In this document: piece by piece, positions 1-7,939 of the stretch | How the letters are laid out: the number at the start of each line of letters is the position of its first letter | Numbering within the stretch: position 1 is the stretch's first letter | Assembly: GCA_021162325.1 (NCBI GenBank) | Contig: JAGGYV010000022.1 | Span: forward strand, 1 to 9,385 | Source of the DNA: Desulfobacteraceae bacterium | GTDB taxonomy: Bacteria > Desulfobacterota > Desulfobacteria > Desulfobacterales > Desulfosalsimonadaceae | Reading direction: 5' to 3' | Length of the DNA: 9,385 nt | The notes under the pieces: model-generated | Database searches by the model: none | The model's input: only the letters and a program-made list of their open reading frames with translations | Told to the model about the DNA's origin: nothing | Made by a program: the position numbers and the translations under genes

Positions 1-224
1 CTCCAAGAGAATATCAAATCACCATCGTCAATGTAATTGCTTGAAAGCAGCGGCCCATTATACTTATCAGTATCTGCGTTTTCATTATTAAGCTGTTCAA
101 TACGTATAATTGGAAGACCATCCTCTTCCCAATCTTTTGCATTGAATGCAGCTCCATTATAATAATCCGCTACGCTGGTAAGTTTTTCTGTTTTCCATCC
201 CTTTGGTGGGCCTAAATTAGTCAC
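1..224 (-). CDS. hsdS: Type I restriction-modification specificity subunit HsdS, N-terminal part (runs off left edge)
   Basis: HsdS is the DNA-recognition subunit of a type I restriction-modification complex. It carries two target-recognition domains and binds two HsdM subunits. About 74 N-terminal codons are visible. They read as a typical first target-recognition domain: a 'PPKGWKTEKLTSVADYYNG' opening followed by 'GLPIIRIEQLN' and 'DDGDLIFSW', the usual hallmarks (GW..xxL..v, G.P.ir..n, gDlL.s.). The start is GTG at 224-222, with a good Shine-Dalgarno AAGGAG (plus-strand 234-239) nine bases upstream. The start overlaps the hsdM stop in the 8-base string GTGACTAA, so the two genes are probably translationally coupled. 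The second recognition domain and the stop lie outside the window, so the target sequence cannot be inferred. The family call is confident; completeness is unknown. Confidence 0.9.
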   Translation of the reverse strand, partial: MTNLGPPKGWKTEKLTSVADYYNGAAFNAKDWEEDGLPIIRIEQLNNENADTDKYNGPLLSSNYIDDGDLIFSW

Positions 225-2997
225 GGTTGTTTGCTCCTTGTGCCACTATGCCTTCCGGTAAATCATACCCCAACTCCACTAAAAATGTTTTCAACTGTGT
301 TGACGCTGCATCCCGTTCAGTTTCAATTGCCTTAGCCGTTACCGCGTATTTATTCCACAGATTTTCAATGGCCCTGATGCAGGCCCGCTGGTCAGCCCGC
401 AGATAGGCTTCATAGGTGATCATCAACACCTGACGTAACCGTTCAACGATCACGATGCGTGCCTCGTCATTGGATATTTTCTCCCGCGCTTTTTCCACCA
501 AATCATCACGTTTGGTTTCATTGCTTTTCAGGATGGCTTTCAAGGATTTGACCTCGTCCTCAAGCACCTTGTGCCGGGACAGGCTTTGTTCGATACGCTG
601 GGCACCCTCCCAAGCCATTGCCCCTTGTTCCATGGCCTGGCGCAAAGCATCGGCATAATCGGATGAATGTCGAACCTGCCCAACCAATTCAAGAATGCGC
701 CCGCCATTTTTGAATTGCGGTTCTTTTTGGGTCATTCCTTCGGTGCAATAATAGCCCTTTTTGGCGTCTTTGGGCAGCAATTCTGCTGCTTTGATTTCAA
801 TAAAAATATTGCCTGCCAGCGCTTTCATCTCTTTGAGGTGTGCTTTCCATTCACCATTTAAAATTTTCAGCTCGTCCTTTTTGGCCTTCACCTCGCTGCC
901 GGGCATGACGCCGGTCTCTTCCGTGTCTTCAAAATCTTCTTCATCAGCAGCAGCGCTAAACAATGCCTGCAACTCGGCAATTCGGTTTTGTGCTTGGGCC
1001 ATCTCTTCCAGAACTTCCGAAAATTGACTTTGCAGGATCTCCTCATCAGGAATCAGTCCCGGTCCCCAGCCGCTGGCGGCAATGGATTTGAAATCCGCTT
1101 TCAGCAGGTTCACATAATTGGCAATAGCACCCCGCACCTGATAAGGCGTCAACAGATCCTGCCCGGCCAGCACCTCGGCAATACTTTTGAGCAGGCTACG
1201 GCGCATCAGGTAGACATTGCCCGAATTTTCATGCTGATTAGAAGTCGCAGGCGCCAGTGCTTGAACATTCGGCAGGTTATCGTGCCACCATGTTGCCACC
1301 TGCTCCATAAATGTCTGATGGCGTGCGATTACGCCGGGATGGTTGGTAATAAAATCAGCAATATTGCGTTTGTCGGCAATGGCTTCGGCAAAATCCAGAT
1401 AAATATCATCCTTTGGGGTAAAACAATCCTCACGAAGACCGGTATAATTTCGCCAGAAATGTTCTAAAGCATCGACCTCGACAATGGGCACACCGCCATG
1501 CAAGTGCGCCCGTACGTCATGGGGTTCAGGTGGCGGCGCATTGTCCACATAGCGGCGGATATTGCAGTTATAATCCTCGGCAGCGACCTCATCCTTCGGC
1601 ACCTTGCGGGCATAGGCGGGGATATCTTCTCCCAGGCGGTAGGCATGCACAATTTTGTCGATATCTTCCGGCCGCAAATGATTTTGGGCTTTTCCTTCGC
1701 GGTATTCGCGATCCGCATTGATGAACAATACATGCTTGCGTTGGGTTGCGCCGTGTTTGTTCATGATCAATAAACAGGCAGGAATACCGGTGCCGTAAAA
1801 CAGGTTGCTTGGCAAACCGATAATCGCCTCCAGATAGCCTCGTTCAATAAAATATTTGCGCGCTTCCCGTTCTTCTCCGCCCCGGAATAAAACACCATGG
1901 GGCATGACCGTAGCCATTCTGCCATCATGTTTAAGGACCGCCAGCATGTGCTGCACAAACATGAGATCCGCTTCTTTGCCCTTTTCCGGCATCATTACCG
2001 GGAACCGGCCGGGAAATATAAGATCCCTTTTAATGTAGTTTTGGCTAAACGGCGGATTGGCCAGCACCCGGTCAAAGCGCTTAAGTTCATTGTTTTCGTC
2101 CTTGTGCTGCGGTTCCCGGATGGTGTCTTGCTGGCGGATGTCGGCATGAGAAATGCCGTGCAACAACATGTTCATTTTACAGATGGACCAGGTGGTACCG
2201 ATCTTCTCCTGGTCGCTAAGAGATATTTCATTTGCGCTGCCCCCGCATTCACGCAAATAATCCCGCGTTTGAATCAACATGCCCCCGGACCCTGCCGTGG
2301 GATCATACACGCTCATGCCCTCTTGAGGGTCACAAATTTCTACACAAATACGAACGACTTCGGCAGGGGTATAGAATTCACCCGCCTTTTTGCCGGCTGA
2401 GTCGGCAAAAAACTTGATCAGCCATTCATATGCCGCACCCAGCAAATCCGGAAACTCAAAATCCTCATCTTTAAGGGGGATCTTTTCAAAGTTCAGGACA
2501 AAATCGGCCAACGTATCGTCATCCAAGGTTCGTTGACCGATCTTTCTGTTAAAGTTGATTCCCTTGAGAACATCTTGCAGCGCTTCCACATTGGCATCTT
2601 CAATGGCTGCCAAAGCTTTATTGAGTGTGGTGCCGACGTTTTCTTTTACATGTTTTAAGGCCGGGAGTTGAATGGTCTTGGTCTCGCCATCTTTGGTTTT
2701 CTGCTCTTCCCATCCCTCATTCCAGCGCGCCCGTTTTGGTACAAAAAAATACTTGCCGGAATAGTTGTCCGGGTCATTCAATGCAATGGCAATATCTTCT
2801 GCTCCCATCCCTCTGGCAGCCAGTTCGATTTTCAACTCCGCCCGGCGTTGATCAAACAGGTCACTGGCACGCTTTAAAAACAACATGCCGAAAATGTATT
2901 CCTTGTATTCACTGGCATCCATACTGCCGCGAAGATCGTCACAAGCAGTCAGCAGAAGGTTTTCAAGGCGGGACAATGTGAGTTTTGTTTTCACCAT
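217..2997 (-). CDS. hsdM: Type I restriction-modification N6-adenine methyltransferase HsdM, long form (926 aa)
   Basis: This is the modification subunit of a type I system, transferring a methyl group from S-adenosylmethionine to adenine N6 in the site chosen by HsdS. The N-terminal HsdM helical domain spans about residues 1-170 ('LLLTACDDLRGSMDASEYKE', 'MLFLKRASD'). The catalytic domain follows: 'GEFYTP' (206-211), SAM-binding motif I 'DPTAGSGG' (232-239) and catalytic 'NPPF' (314-317). Classical HsdM is about 500-550 aa. Here about 400 further residues follow, including 'LEHFWRNYTGL' (511-521), an acidic stretch near 685-695 and a helical, charged region at about 800-900 that looks coiled-coil-like. 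Long M subunits with a related tail occur in other bacteria, so this is probably a subfamily and not a fusion. The start is ATG at 2997-2995, with only a weak AGGA 12 bases upstream. The hsdS start overlaps the stop. The catalytic motifs are intact, so the enzyme is probably active. Confidence 0.96.
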   Translation of the reverse strand: MVKTKLTLSRLENLLLTACDDLRGSMDASEYKEYIFGMLFLKRASDLFDQRRAELKIELAARGMGAEDIAIALNDPDNYSGKYFFVPKRARWNEGWEEQKTKDGETKTIQLPALKHVKENVGTTLNKALAAIEDANVEALQDVLKGINFNRKIGQRTLDDDTLADFVLNFEKIPLKDEDFEFPDLLGAAYEWLIKFFADSAGKKAGEFYTPAEVVRICVEICDPQEGMSVYDPTAGSGGMLIQTRDYLRECGGSANEISLSDQEKIGTTWSICKMNMLLHGISHADIRQQDTIREPQHKDENNELKRFDRVLANPPFSQNYIKRDLIFPGRFPVMMPEKGKEADLMFVQHMLAVLKHDGRMATVMPHGVLFRGGEEREARKYFIERGYLEAIIGLPSNLFYGTGIPACLLIMNKHGATQRKHVLFINADREYREGKAQNHLRPEDIDKIVHAYRLGEDIPAYARKVPKDEVAAEDYNCNIRRYVDNAPPPEPHDVRAHLHGGVPIVEVDALEHFWRNYTGLREDCFTPKDDIYLDFAEAIADKRNIADFITNHPGVIARHQTFMEQVATWWHDNLPNVQALAPATSNQHENSGNVYLMRRSLLKSIAEVLAGQDLLTPYQVRGAIANYVNLLKADFKSIAASGWGPGLIPDEEILQSQFSEVLEEMAQAQNRIAELQALFSAAADEEDFEDTEETGVMPGSEVKAKKDELKILNGEWKAHLKEMKALAGNIFIEIKAAELLPKDAKKGYYCTEGMTQKEPQFKNGGRILELVGQVRHSSDYADALRQAMEQGAMAWEGAQRIEQSLSRHKVLEDEVKSLKAILKSNETKRDDLVEKAREKISNDEARIVIVERLRQVLMITYEAYLRADQRACIRAIENLWNKYAVTAKAIETERDAASTQLKTFLVELGYDLPEGIVAQGANNRD

Positions 2998-3038
2998 TGC
3001 AAGATAGTTTCCTTAAGGCATTTAAAATCAAATATATA

Positions 3039-3074
3039 TTTTCCCGGACAAAAAAATTTTCCCGGACAAAAAAA
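3039..3074. repeat. Tandem 18-bp direct repeat upstream of hsdM, with an inverted core copy at 3112-3119
   Basis: Two identical 18-bp copies of TTTTCCCGGACAAAAAAA lie head to tail at 3039-3056 and 3057-3074, about 42-77 bases before the hsdM start. The core CCGGACAA recurs inverted as TTGTCCGG at 3112-3119, beside AT-rich hexamers (TATAAT-like, 3103-3112) that could be a -10 element. Repeated cores next to a promoter are typical of operators, and restriction-modification genes are often autoregulated, but no control-protein gene is visible. The regulatory role is inference; the repeats themselves are certain. Confidence 0.6.
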
Positions 3075-3459
3075 AAGATACATGGAATCGGCTATCAATA
3101 CCAGTATAATATTGTCCGGCAATCTATTTTAAAAACGATCTCCGCTGAAATGCTATGCCCTTCCCTCTTTTCTGCGCAAAGACGGGCTCTCCTGAGCTGA
3201 ATGGAATCTATAAATAGACAACTCACGCCAAATTCATTTAATGATTGATCCGGAGAACCTCTTTTTTAATTGCCTTCATGACGGTGTCTTGTTATCTTTT
3301 TTTGCCGCATAAAATCAAACCACTGCAATCGTTCAACGCCGGTTTTGGCTTAAGGCTGTGACGGATGATGATGCTGTAATCAATTAAAAAGCTTTTCATG
3401 GTGACGAATTACCACTGTATGAGAAAATAACTTGTCAATCATTTCAAAAGATTATGGAC
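3075..3459. other. Gene-poor divergent intergenic region
   Basis: This stretch separates hsdM (leftward) from the SNF2 gene (rightward) and must contain the promoters of both. Only very short open frames with no recognisable protein features occur here. I see no convincing consensus promoter pair. A TTGTCA hexamer at 3432-3437 resembles a -35 box for the SNF2 gene, but no good -10 sits at the right distance. No tRNA or known RNA gene was recognised. Confidence 0.5.
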
Positions 3460-3517
3460 GAGTTATTTAGAAGTGTTCCCCCCGGTGAGACCCTGGGACC
3501 GAGCCTATAAATAACTC
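3460..3517. repeat. 10-bp perfect inverted repeat upstream of the SNF2 gene
   Basis: GAGTTATTTA (3460-3469) and its exact reverse complement TAAATAACTC (3508-3517) flank 38 bases that are more GC-rich than the surroundings and include short complementary pieces (CGGT/ACCG). It lies 52 bases upstream of the SNF2-family start. It could be an RNA leader hairpin, an operator, or the ends of a small element. No T-run follows, so it is not an ordinary intrinsic terminator. I cannot match it to a known riboswitch. Confidence 0.4.
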
Positions 3518-3569
3518 CAAAATCGGCTCATTCTGTTGAAGTTACATAGAAAAAAAGGACAATATTAAA

Positions 3570-6239
3570 ATGACCCGCATTTTGACGGTTTCTGTTTCTC
3601 CGGACAGAACCCTTCTTCCCGAATGGATTGATTTGAAGGAAAAAATTTCTGAAAAAACCGCCGGGATTCAAAACGATATTTTTGCAACATATACGCGTGA
3701 TCCCGGGTCATGGCTTTTCTATCTCGGGTTTTTGGAGCAAAACCGTGAACTGTCTTCTTCAATCAATTATTATGTTCAATTTTCAGGGTTGTTCATTCAA
3801 AAACTCAGCCGGATTCCGGATCTTGAAACACTGCGGCACACGGTTCAGGTAGAGATTGACGAAGACGAACTGGTGCATATGGTTGAAAGAACTCCGATGA
3901 TCTCCGGTGCCGAGTATATTGATACAAACATGATGGCCGGTCTGTGGAAAGCGCTCGGACAGACATTTTCAGCATTGATTCAAAAACACGAAAAAAGTGT
4001 GGAATCTTTTTTCAGCGCTTTGAGTCCGGCTGTTCACCTTGCCGGGCGGATTTTCTTTCATCTGGTAGAAAATAAAAACAATGCGCTTCCCTTTGCGTTT
4101 ATGGCCACGTATTCCACCGGCATGGGACGAAACGGGAAACCCAATCACCTGCCGTTAAAAAATGCCCTGAATGAATATGACGGCAATGATGACAAATTGT
4201 TGGAACTTCTTTCAACCGTATATAAATCTGCTGAAAAAAGTGAGCTGGTCCGGGATTTAATTGATACCGGCGAACTGTTTCATCCCCTTGCCTGGAGCAG
4301 CAGCGAAGCTTATGCTTTTTTGAAGGAAATTCCTTTTTATGAGGAATCCGGTATATTATGCCGGATTCCGGACTGGTGGAAAAGCCGATCTTCCGGACCG
4401 TCACTGGATTTGTCCCTGGGCAACGAAAAACCGTCATTTGTCGGACTGGATGCCATTGTGGATTTTAATCCAAGGATTCTTTACGGGGATACGGAGGTTT
4501 CAGAAGAAGAAGCAAGACAAATGCTCGAAGCAGCCGAAGGACTTGCCTTTATAAAAAACAAATGGGTTCCGGTGGACCATAAAAAATTAAAACAGGCCCT
4601 TGAAGCCTATGATAATGCCAGGGAAATGGTGGATGACGGATTCAGTTTGCGGGATGCCATGCGACTGCAGCTGAATCCGGAAAAAGCAATTAAGAATCTT
4701 CAGGGAACTGTGGATATTTCCGTTTCAAGTGGTGAGTGGCTGATGTCGGTAGTTGAAAAACTCAAAAATCCCGGCCTGGTTGATAATATAAAACCCGGCA
4801 AGGGGTTTACCGCCAGGCTGCGTGATTACCAGCAAAAAGGGTTAAACTGGCTGCATTTTCTGGATTCATTGAATTTCGGCGCCTGTCTGGCAGATGATAT
4901 GGGACTTGGCAAAACAGTTCAGGTCCTTGCCTTTTTAAGTACATTGAAAAAAACAAAAAACACCCCTGCCAACCTGCTGATCATCCCGGCTTCGCTGATT
5001 TCCAACTGGATCAGCGAAATAGAAAAATTTTTTCCGGCCATCCGCTGGCTGGCCGCACATCCTCATTATTTGAGTGGGGACAATTCCCCCCAAAGTCTTG
5101 CCGAAAAAAGCCCCCAAAAACTCAACCGGCTGGATCTTGTGATAACAACCTATGCGCTTGCCCAGAGATATGACTGGCTGGCGGATTATCAATGGAATTA
5201 TGTGATACTTGATGAAGCTCAGGCCATTAAGAATCCGGGTACCAAACAGACCCGGGCTGTAAAAAAACTCACCGCCCGCAACAGAATCATTATGTCCGGC
5301 ACCCCGGTTGAAAACAGAATTTCCGATTTATGGTCACTTTTTGATTTTTTAAACCCCGGACTTCTGGGAAATAAATCGGAGTTTAAACAATTCTCAAAGC
5401 AGCTGAAAAAAAATCCAAATGGGTACGCACGATTGCGTAAACTTGTCTCCCCTTATGTATTAAGGCGATTGAAAACAGACAAATCCGTAATTTCGGATCT
5501 GCCGGATAAGGTGGAGATGAAAACCTATGCCGGGTTAAGCAAAAAACAGGTCGCGCTTTACAAAAAAGCAGTCGAAGATCTTGAAAAATTCATTGAGACC
5601 ACCGACGGCATCCAGCGAAAAGGGGTGGTGCTGTCTTCCTTGATGAAATTTAAACAGCTTTGCAACCACCCGGATCAATTTGCCGGCAGTGGTCCATTTA
5701 AAGAAAACGACAGTGGAAAATTTCAAAGACTCAAAGAAATTTGCGAAACCATTTATGAAAAAAGGGAACGGGTGCTTGTTTTCACACAATTCAAAGAGAT
5801 GTGTGAACCGCTCAATGACTTTCTTGAAACCATATTTAATCGAAGCGGACTGGTATTTCATGGCAGCGTGGCGGTGGGTAAACGGAAAAAAATTATTGAT
5901 CAGTTTCAAAGTGACGTCTATTATCCGTTTATGATTTTATCCTTAAAGGCCGGCGGCGTCGGCCTGAACCTGACCAAAGCCAATCATGTGATTCATTTTG
6001 ACCGGTGGTGGAACCCGGCGGTTGAAAATCAGGCCACAGACAGGGCGTTTCGGATCGGACAGAAAAAAAATGTGGTGGTACACAAATTTATCACCAAAGG
6101 GACGATTGAAGAGAAAATAGATCAGATGCTGGAAGATAAAAAACAGCTGTCCGATCAGGTAATCGCAGCGTCCGGCGAGTCAATGATTACGGAAATGGAT
6201 AACAAAGACATCATCGACCTGTTTAAATTATCATTATAA
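3570..6239 (+). CDS. SNF2/Swi2-family DNA-dependent ATPase (bacterial RapA/HepA-like superfamily 2 helicase)
   Basis: This is an 889-aa motor of the SNF2 family, whose members translocate on double-stranded DNA and remodel or displace bound protein; they usually do not unwind strands. Motifs in order: Q-like 'LRDYQQKGLNWL' (about 418-429), Walker A 'MGLGKT' (444-449), DEAQ box (548-551), motif III 'SGTP' (576-579), motif V 'AGGVGLNLT' (794-802) and motif VI 'QATDRAFRIGQ' (821-831), followed by a short C-terminal tail. The first 400 or so residues are the bacterial SNF2-associated region; 'DFNPRILYGDTEVSEEEARQ' starting at residue 298 is characteristic (DUF3670-type). All ATPase residues are intact. 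ATG at 3570 is preceded by AAGGA at a 10-base spacing. A SWIM zinc-finger gene follows after 39 bases, the usual partner in this subfamily. Function in the cell is not settled; a link to the adjacent restriction locus is possible but not shown. Confidence 0.95.
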   Translation: MTRILTVSVSPDRTLLPEWIDLKEKISEKTAGIQNDIFATYTRDPGSWLFYLGFLEQNRELSSSINYYVQFSGLFIQKLSRIPDLETLRHTVQVEIDEDELVHMVERTPMISGAEYIDTNMMAGLWKALGQTFSALIQKHEKSVESFFSALSPAVHLAGRIFFHLVENKNNALPFAFMATYSTGMGRNGKPNHLPLKNALNEYDGNDDKLLELLSTVYKSAEKSELVRDLIDTGELFHPLAWSSSEAYAFLKEIPFYEESGILCRIPDWWKSRSSGPSLDLSLGNEKPSFVGLDAIVDFNPRILYGDTEVSEEEARQMLEAAEGLAFIKNKWVPVDHKKLKQALEAYDNAREMVDDGFSLRDAMRLQLNPEKAIKNLQGTVDISVSSGEWLMSVVEKLKNPGLVDNIKPGKGFTARLRDYQQKGLNWLHFLDSLNFGACLADDMGLGKTVQVLAFLSTLKKTKNTPANLLIIPASLISNWISEIEKFFPAIRWLAAHPHYLSGDNSPQSLAEKSPQKLNRLDLVITTYALAQRYDWLADYQWNYVILDEAQAIKNPGTKQTRAVKKLTARNRIIMSGTPVENRISDLWSLFDFLNPGLLGNKSEFKQFSKQLKKNPNGYARLRKLVSPYVLRRLKTDKSVISDLPDKVEMKTYAGLSKKQVALYKKAVEDLEKFIETTDGIQRKGVVLSSLMKFKQLCNHPDQFAGSGPFKENDSGKFQRLKEICETIYEKRERVLVFTQFKEMCEPLNDFLETIFNRSGLVFHGSVAVGKRKKIIDQFQSDVYYPFMILSLKAGGVGLNLTKANHVIHFDRWWNPAVENQATDRAFRIGQKKNVVVHKFITKGTIEEKIDQMLEDKKQLSDQVIAASGESMITEMDNKDIIDLFKLSL

Positions 6240-6278
6240 AATCCGGAATCAGAAATCCAAAATAAGGAAAAAATATCA

Positions 6279-7343
6279 ATGAGCTTTTACGGTTTTCCCA
6301 AATATGTGTCGGTTGCTGAGAAAAAAGCCAGGGCTGAAAAAAAAATCAAACAATTAAGAAAGAAAAATCCCGATATCAACCCGGTCATCATAGAAGGCAA
6401 AGCGCTGGCAAGAACATGGTGGGGAAACGCGTGGAACAAAAATCTGGAAAAGTACGCGGATTACAGTAACCGGATCGGCAGGGGACGGAGCTATGTCCGT
6501 CATGGCGCTGTTCTGGATTTGCAGATCACTCCCGGTAAAGTCACGGCCCTGGTCCATGGTTCAGCGACAAAACCGTACTCCGTTTCCGTAGCTATCAAAG
6601 CGATGCCGAAAAAAAACTGGGCTACAATTAAACAGGTATGCACAGGTAAGATGGAAAGCATGCAGCAGCTGATTGCCGGAAAATTTCCCAAAGATCTGGA
6701 AAAAATATTTACTGAAAAAGGCAGCGGCTTGTTCCCCGGGCCCAATGAGATAAAATTTGAATGCAGTTGTCCGGACTGGGCCTATATGTGTAAGCATGTT
6801 GCTGCAACTCTATACGGTATCGGCGCACGGCTGGATGATGACCCGCACCTGTTTTTTATTTTAAGAAAAATGAAGATGAATGATTTGGTTTCTGAAACAA
6901 TCAGGGAAAGCAAAAAAGAACTTCTGTCCAAAGCAAAAAAGAAAACATCCCGTGTTATTGAAGACAATGATGCGTTGTCTGATATTTTCGGAATCGACCT
7001 GAACGGACATGAAAAGAGTGCCGGCCTGAAAAAAAAGCCGGGGCTTAAAATAAAAAAAGGGGAAAAGGCAGGCATCCCAAAACAGATGAAGACAAAAACA
7101 GCAAAACCGGCAATCCCCACAAGAAAATCAAAATCAGCTGCGAAAACCAAATCAAAAAAAATCACTGCTGCCATGCGGGTTGAACAGATCATAAAAAAGC
7201 ACAAAAAAAGCATCCGTTTTGCAGAAATAACTGCCAAATCCGGTTTTGACGATCAGAAAGTAAGAAATATTATTTACCGCCTGAAACAACAGGGGAAAAT
7301 CAGTATCATTGCCCGGGGAATCTATCAGTCGTTAAATTTGTAG
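6279..7343 (+). CDS. SWIM zinc-finger protein with lysine-rich linker and C-terminal winged-helix-like domain
   Basis: This 354-aa protein is the companion of the upstream SNF2 ATPase. The N-terminal part carries the family signatures 'WWGNAWNKNLEKYADYSNR' and 'GRGRSYVRHGAVLDLQI'. The SWIM zinc motif C-x-C-x6-C-x-H is complete: C162, C164, C171 and H173. SWIM domains bind zinc and are thought to contact DNA or protein. After about residue 225 the protein becomes a strongly basic, Lys/Ala/Pro-rich low-complexity linker, like a histone H1 tail. The last 55 or so residues ('MRVEQIIKKHKKSIRFAEIT' ... 'KVRNIIYRLKQQGKI') look like a winged helix-turn-helix. ATG at 6279 has AAGGAA nine bases upstream, and the 39-base gap to the SNF2 stop fits one transcript. 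The SWIM call is strong. The winged helix is inferred from pattern only. A role as the DNA-targeting arm of the motor is a hypothesis. Confidence 0.92.
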   Translation: MSFYGFPKYVSVAEKKARAEKKIKQLRKKNPDINPVIIEGKALARTWWGNAWNKNLEKYADYSNRIGRGRSYVRHGAVLDLQITPGKVTALVHGSATKPYSVSVAIKAMPKKNWATIKQVCTGKMESMQQLIAGKFPKDLEKIFTEKGSGLFPGPNEIKFECSCPDWAYMCKHVAATLYGIGARLDDDPHLFFILRKMKMNDLVSETIRESKKELLSKAKKKTSRVIEDNDALSDIFGIDLNGHEKSAGLKKKPGLKIKKGEKAGIPKQMKTKTAKPAIPTRKSKSAAKTKSKKITAAMRVEQIIKKHKKSIRFAEITAKSGFDDQKVRNIIYRLKQQGKISIIARGIYQSLNL

Positions 7344-7362
7344 GGGAATTTGTAAAGAAAGA

Positions 7363-7386
7363 GCGGATTAGCGAAACAATATCCGC
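7363..7386 (+). other. Small hairpin just after the SNF2-SWIM operon
   Basis: GCGGAT (7363-7368) and ATCCGC (7381-7386) can form a 6-bp stem with a 12-base loop, 20 bases after the SWIM stop codon. No T-run follows on the plus strand, so it is at best a weak or factor-assisted transcript end. It is listed because no better terminator is visible for this operon. Confidence 0.25.
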
Positions 7387-7491
7387 CAAAAAGAAAGGGA
7401 TCAAGCGTAAGGGAACTTCCAAATCTTAATATACCAAACTTGCTTGCCTTTTTGGTCGTCTTCTTCGTTGCGTCAACAGTTACGTAACCTG

Positions 7492-7906
7492 TTATGCGCC
7501 TGTTAACGCGTCTTGAATACAACCAAAAATTCTGCGCAATTCCGGTATATTAATATTTTCCACTTCCCTAATGCCATCATTTTTCAGTTTGGCAAAACAT
7601 CCCGTTATTTAATCCGGTACAGATTTTGTCCTTTCGGCAGTGCTCGCATCCGATACACCCCTGGTACTGATAATTCCTTCAATAAATTTCGGCTATCATC
7701 CGGCTTGATTACGTTCAGTAAAAGAAAAACCCTGCTCCTAAAAACAAAAATCAATTCACCACCTACAGTGCCATATTTTCCATTTTCTTTAATATTTTCT
7801 GACTGTATCGTCCGGAAATAAGTGCTTCGACAAACGGCACAATAGCCCGCCAGCCGACATGATGCCGGCCGGGAACAGGGAAAAAATCAGGAATTGAGAT
7901 TATCAT
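7492..7906 (-). pseudogene. Possible decayed coding region in three consecutive frames, unrecognised
   Basis: No intact gene spans the roughly 600 bases between the SWIM gene and rubredoxin. On the minus strand, three overlapping open stretches follow one another. 7906-7763 is an ATG-initiated 47-codon frame ('PVPGRHHVGWRAIVPFVEAL'). About 7793-7605 ends 'VYRMRALPKGQNLYRIK'. 7608-7492 contains 'LKNDGIREVENINIPELRR' and ends 'DALTGA'. Each has ordinary amino-acid composition, and the frames hand over where the previous one stops, as expected for one gene of about 140 codons broken by two frameshifts. I do not recognise the family. The lowest-coordinate part resembles repeat-like sequence that I associate with Desulfobacteraceae genomes, but this is from memory only. 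Chance open frames are a real alternative. Confidence 0.3.
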
Positions 7907-7939
7907 AGAATGGTCTTCAAATCTTCATCCGCAATATGG

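Noticed and set aside
988..1467. 159-codon plus-strand frame, with several others (1897-2400, 2625-2981), opposite hsdM
   Set aside because: They lie wholly antisense to hsdM, have no recognisable motifs and are explained by the codon use of the real gene.
2985..3200. 71-codon plus-strand frame before the SNF2 gene
   Set aside because: Much of it is the translated direct repeat; it overlaps the hsdM start and has no supporting signal.
6782..7237. 151-codon minus-strand frame opposite the SWIM gene
   Set aside because: It is Phe/Ser-rich as expected from the complement of a Lys-rich coding stretch; the plus-strand protein has clear family motifs.
217..7343. DISARM or BREX defence island, suggested by a methylase next to a SNF2-type helicase
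   Set aside because: The methylase is a classical HsdM with HsdS, and no DrmA, DrmB, PglZ or BrxL-like gene is visible; the SNF2 gene pairs with SWIM instead.
7513..7821. 102-codon plus-strand frame in the gene-poor stretch
   Set aside because: Composition is unlike a folded protein and no ribosome binding site is evident; the minus strand reads more like coding sequence here.
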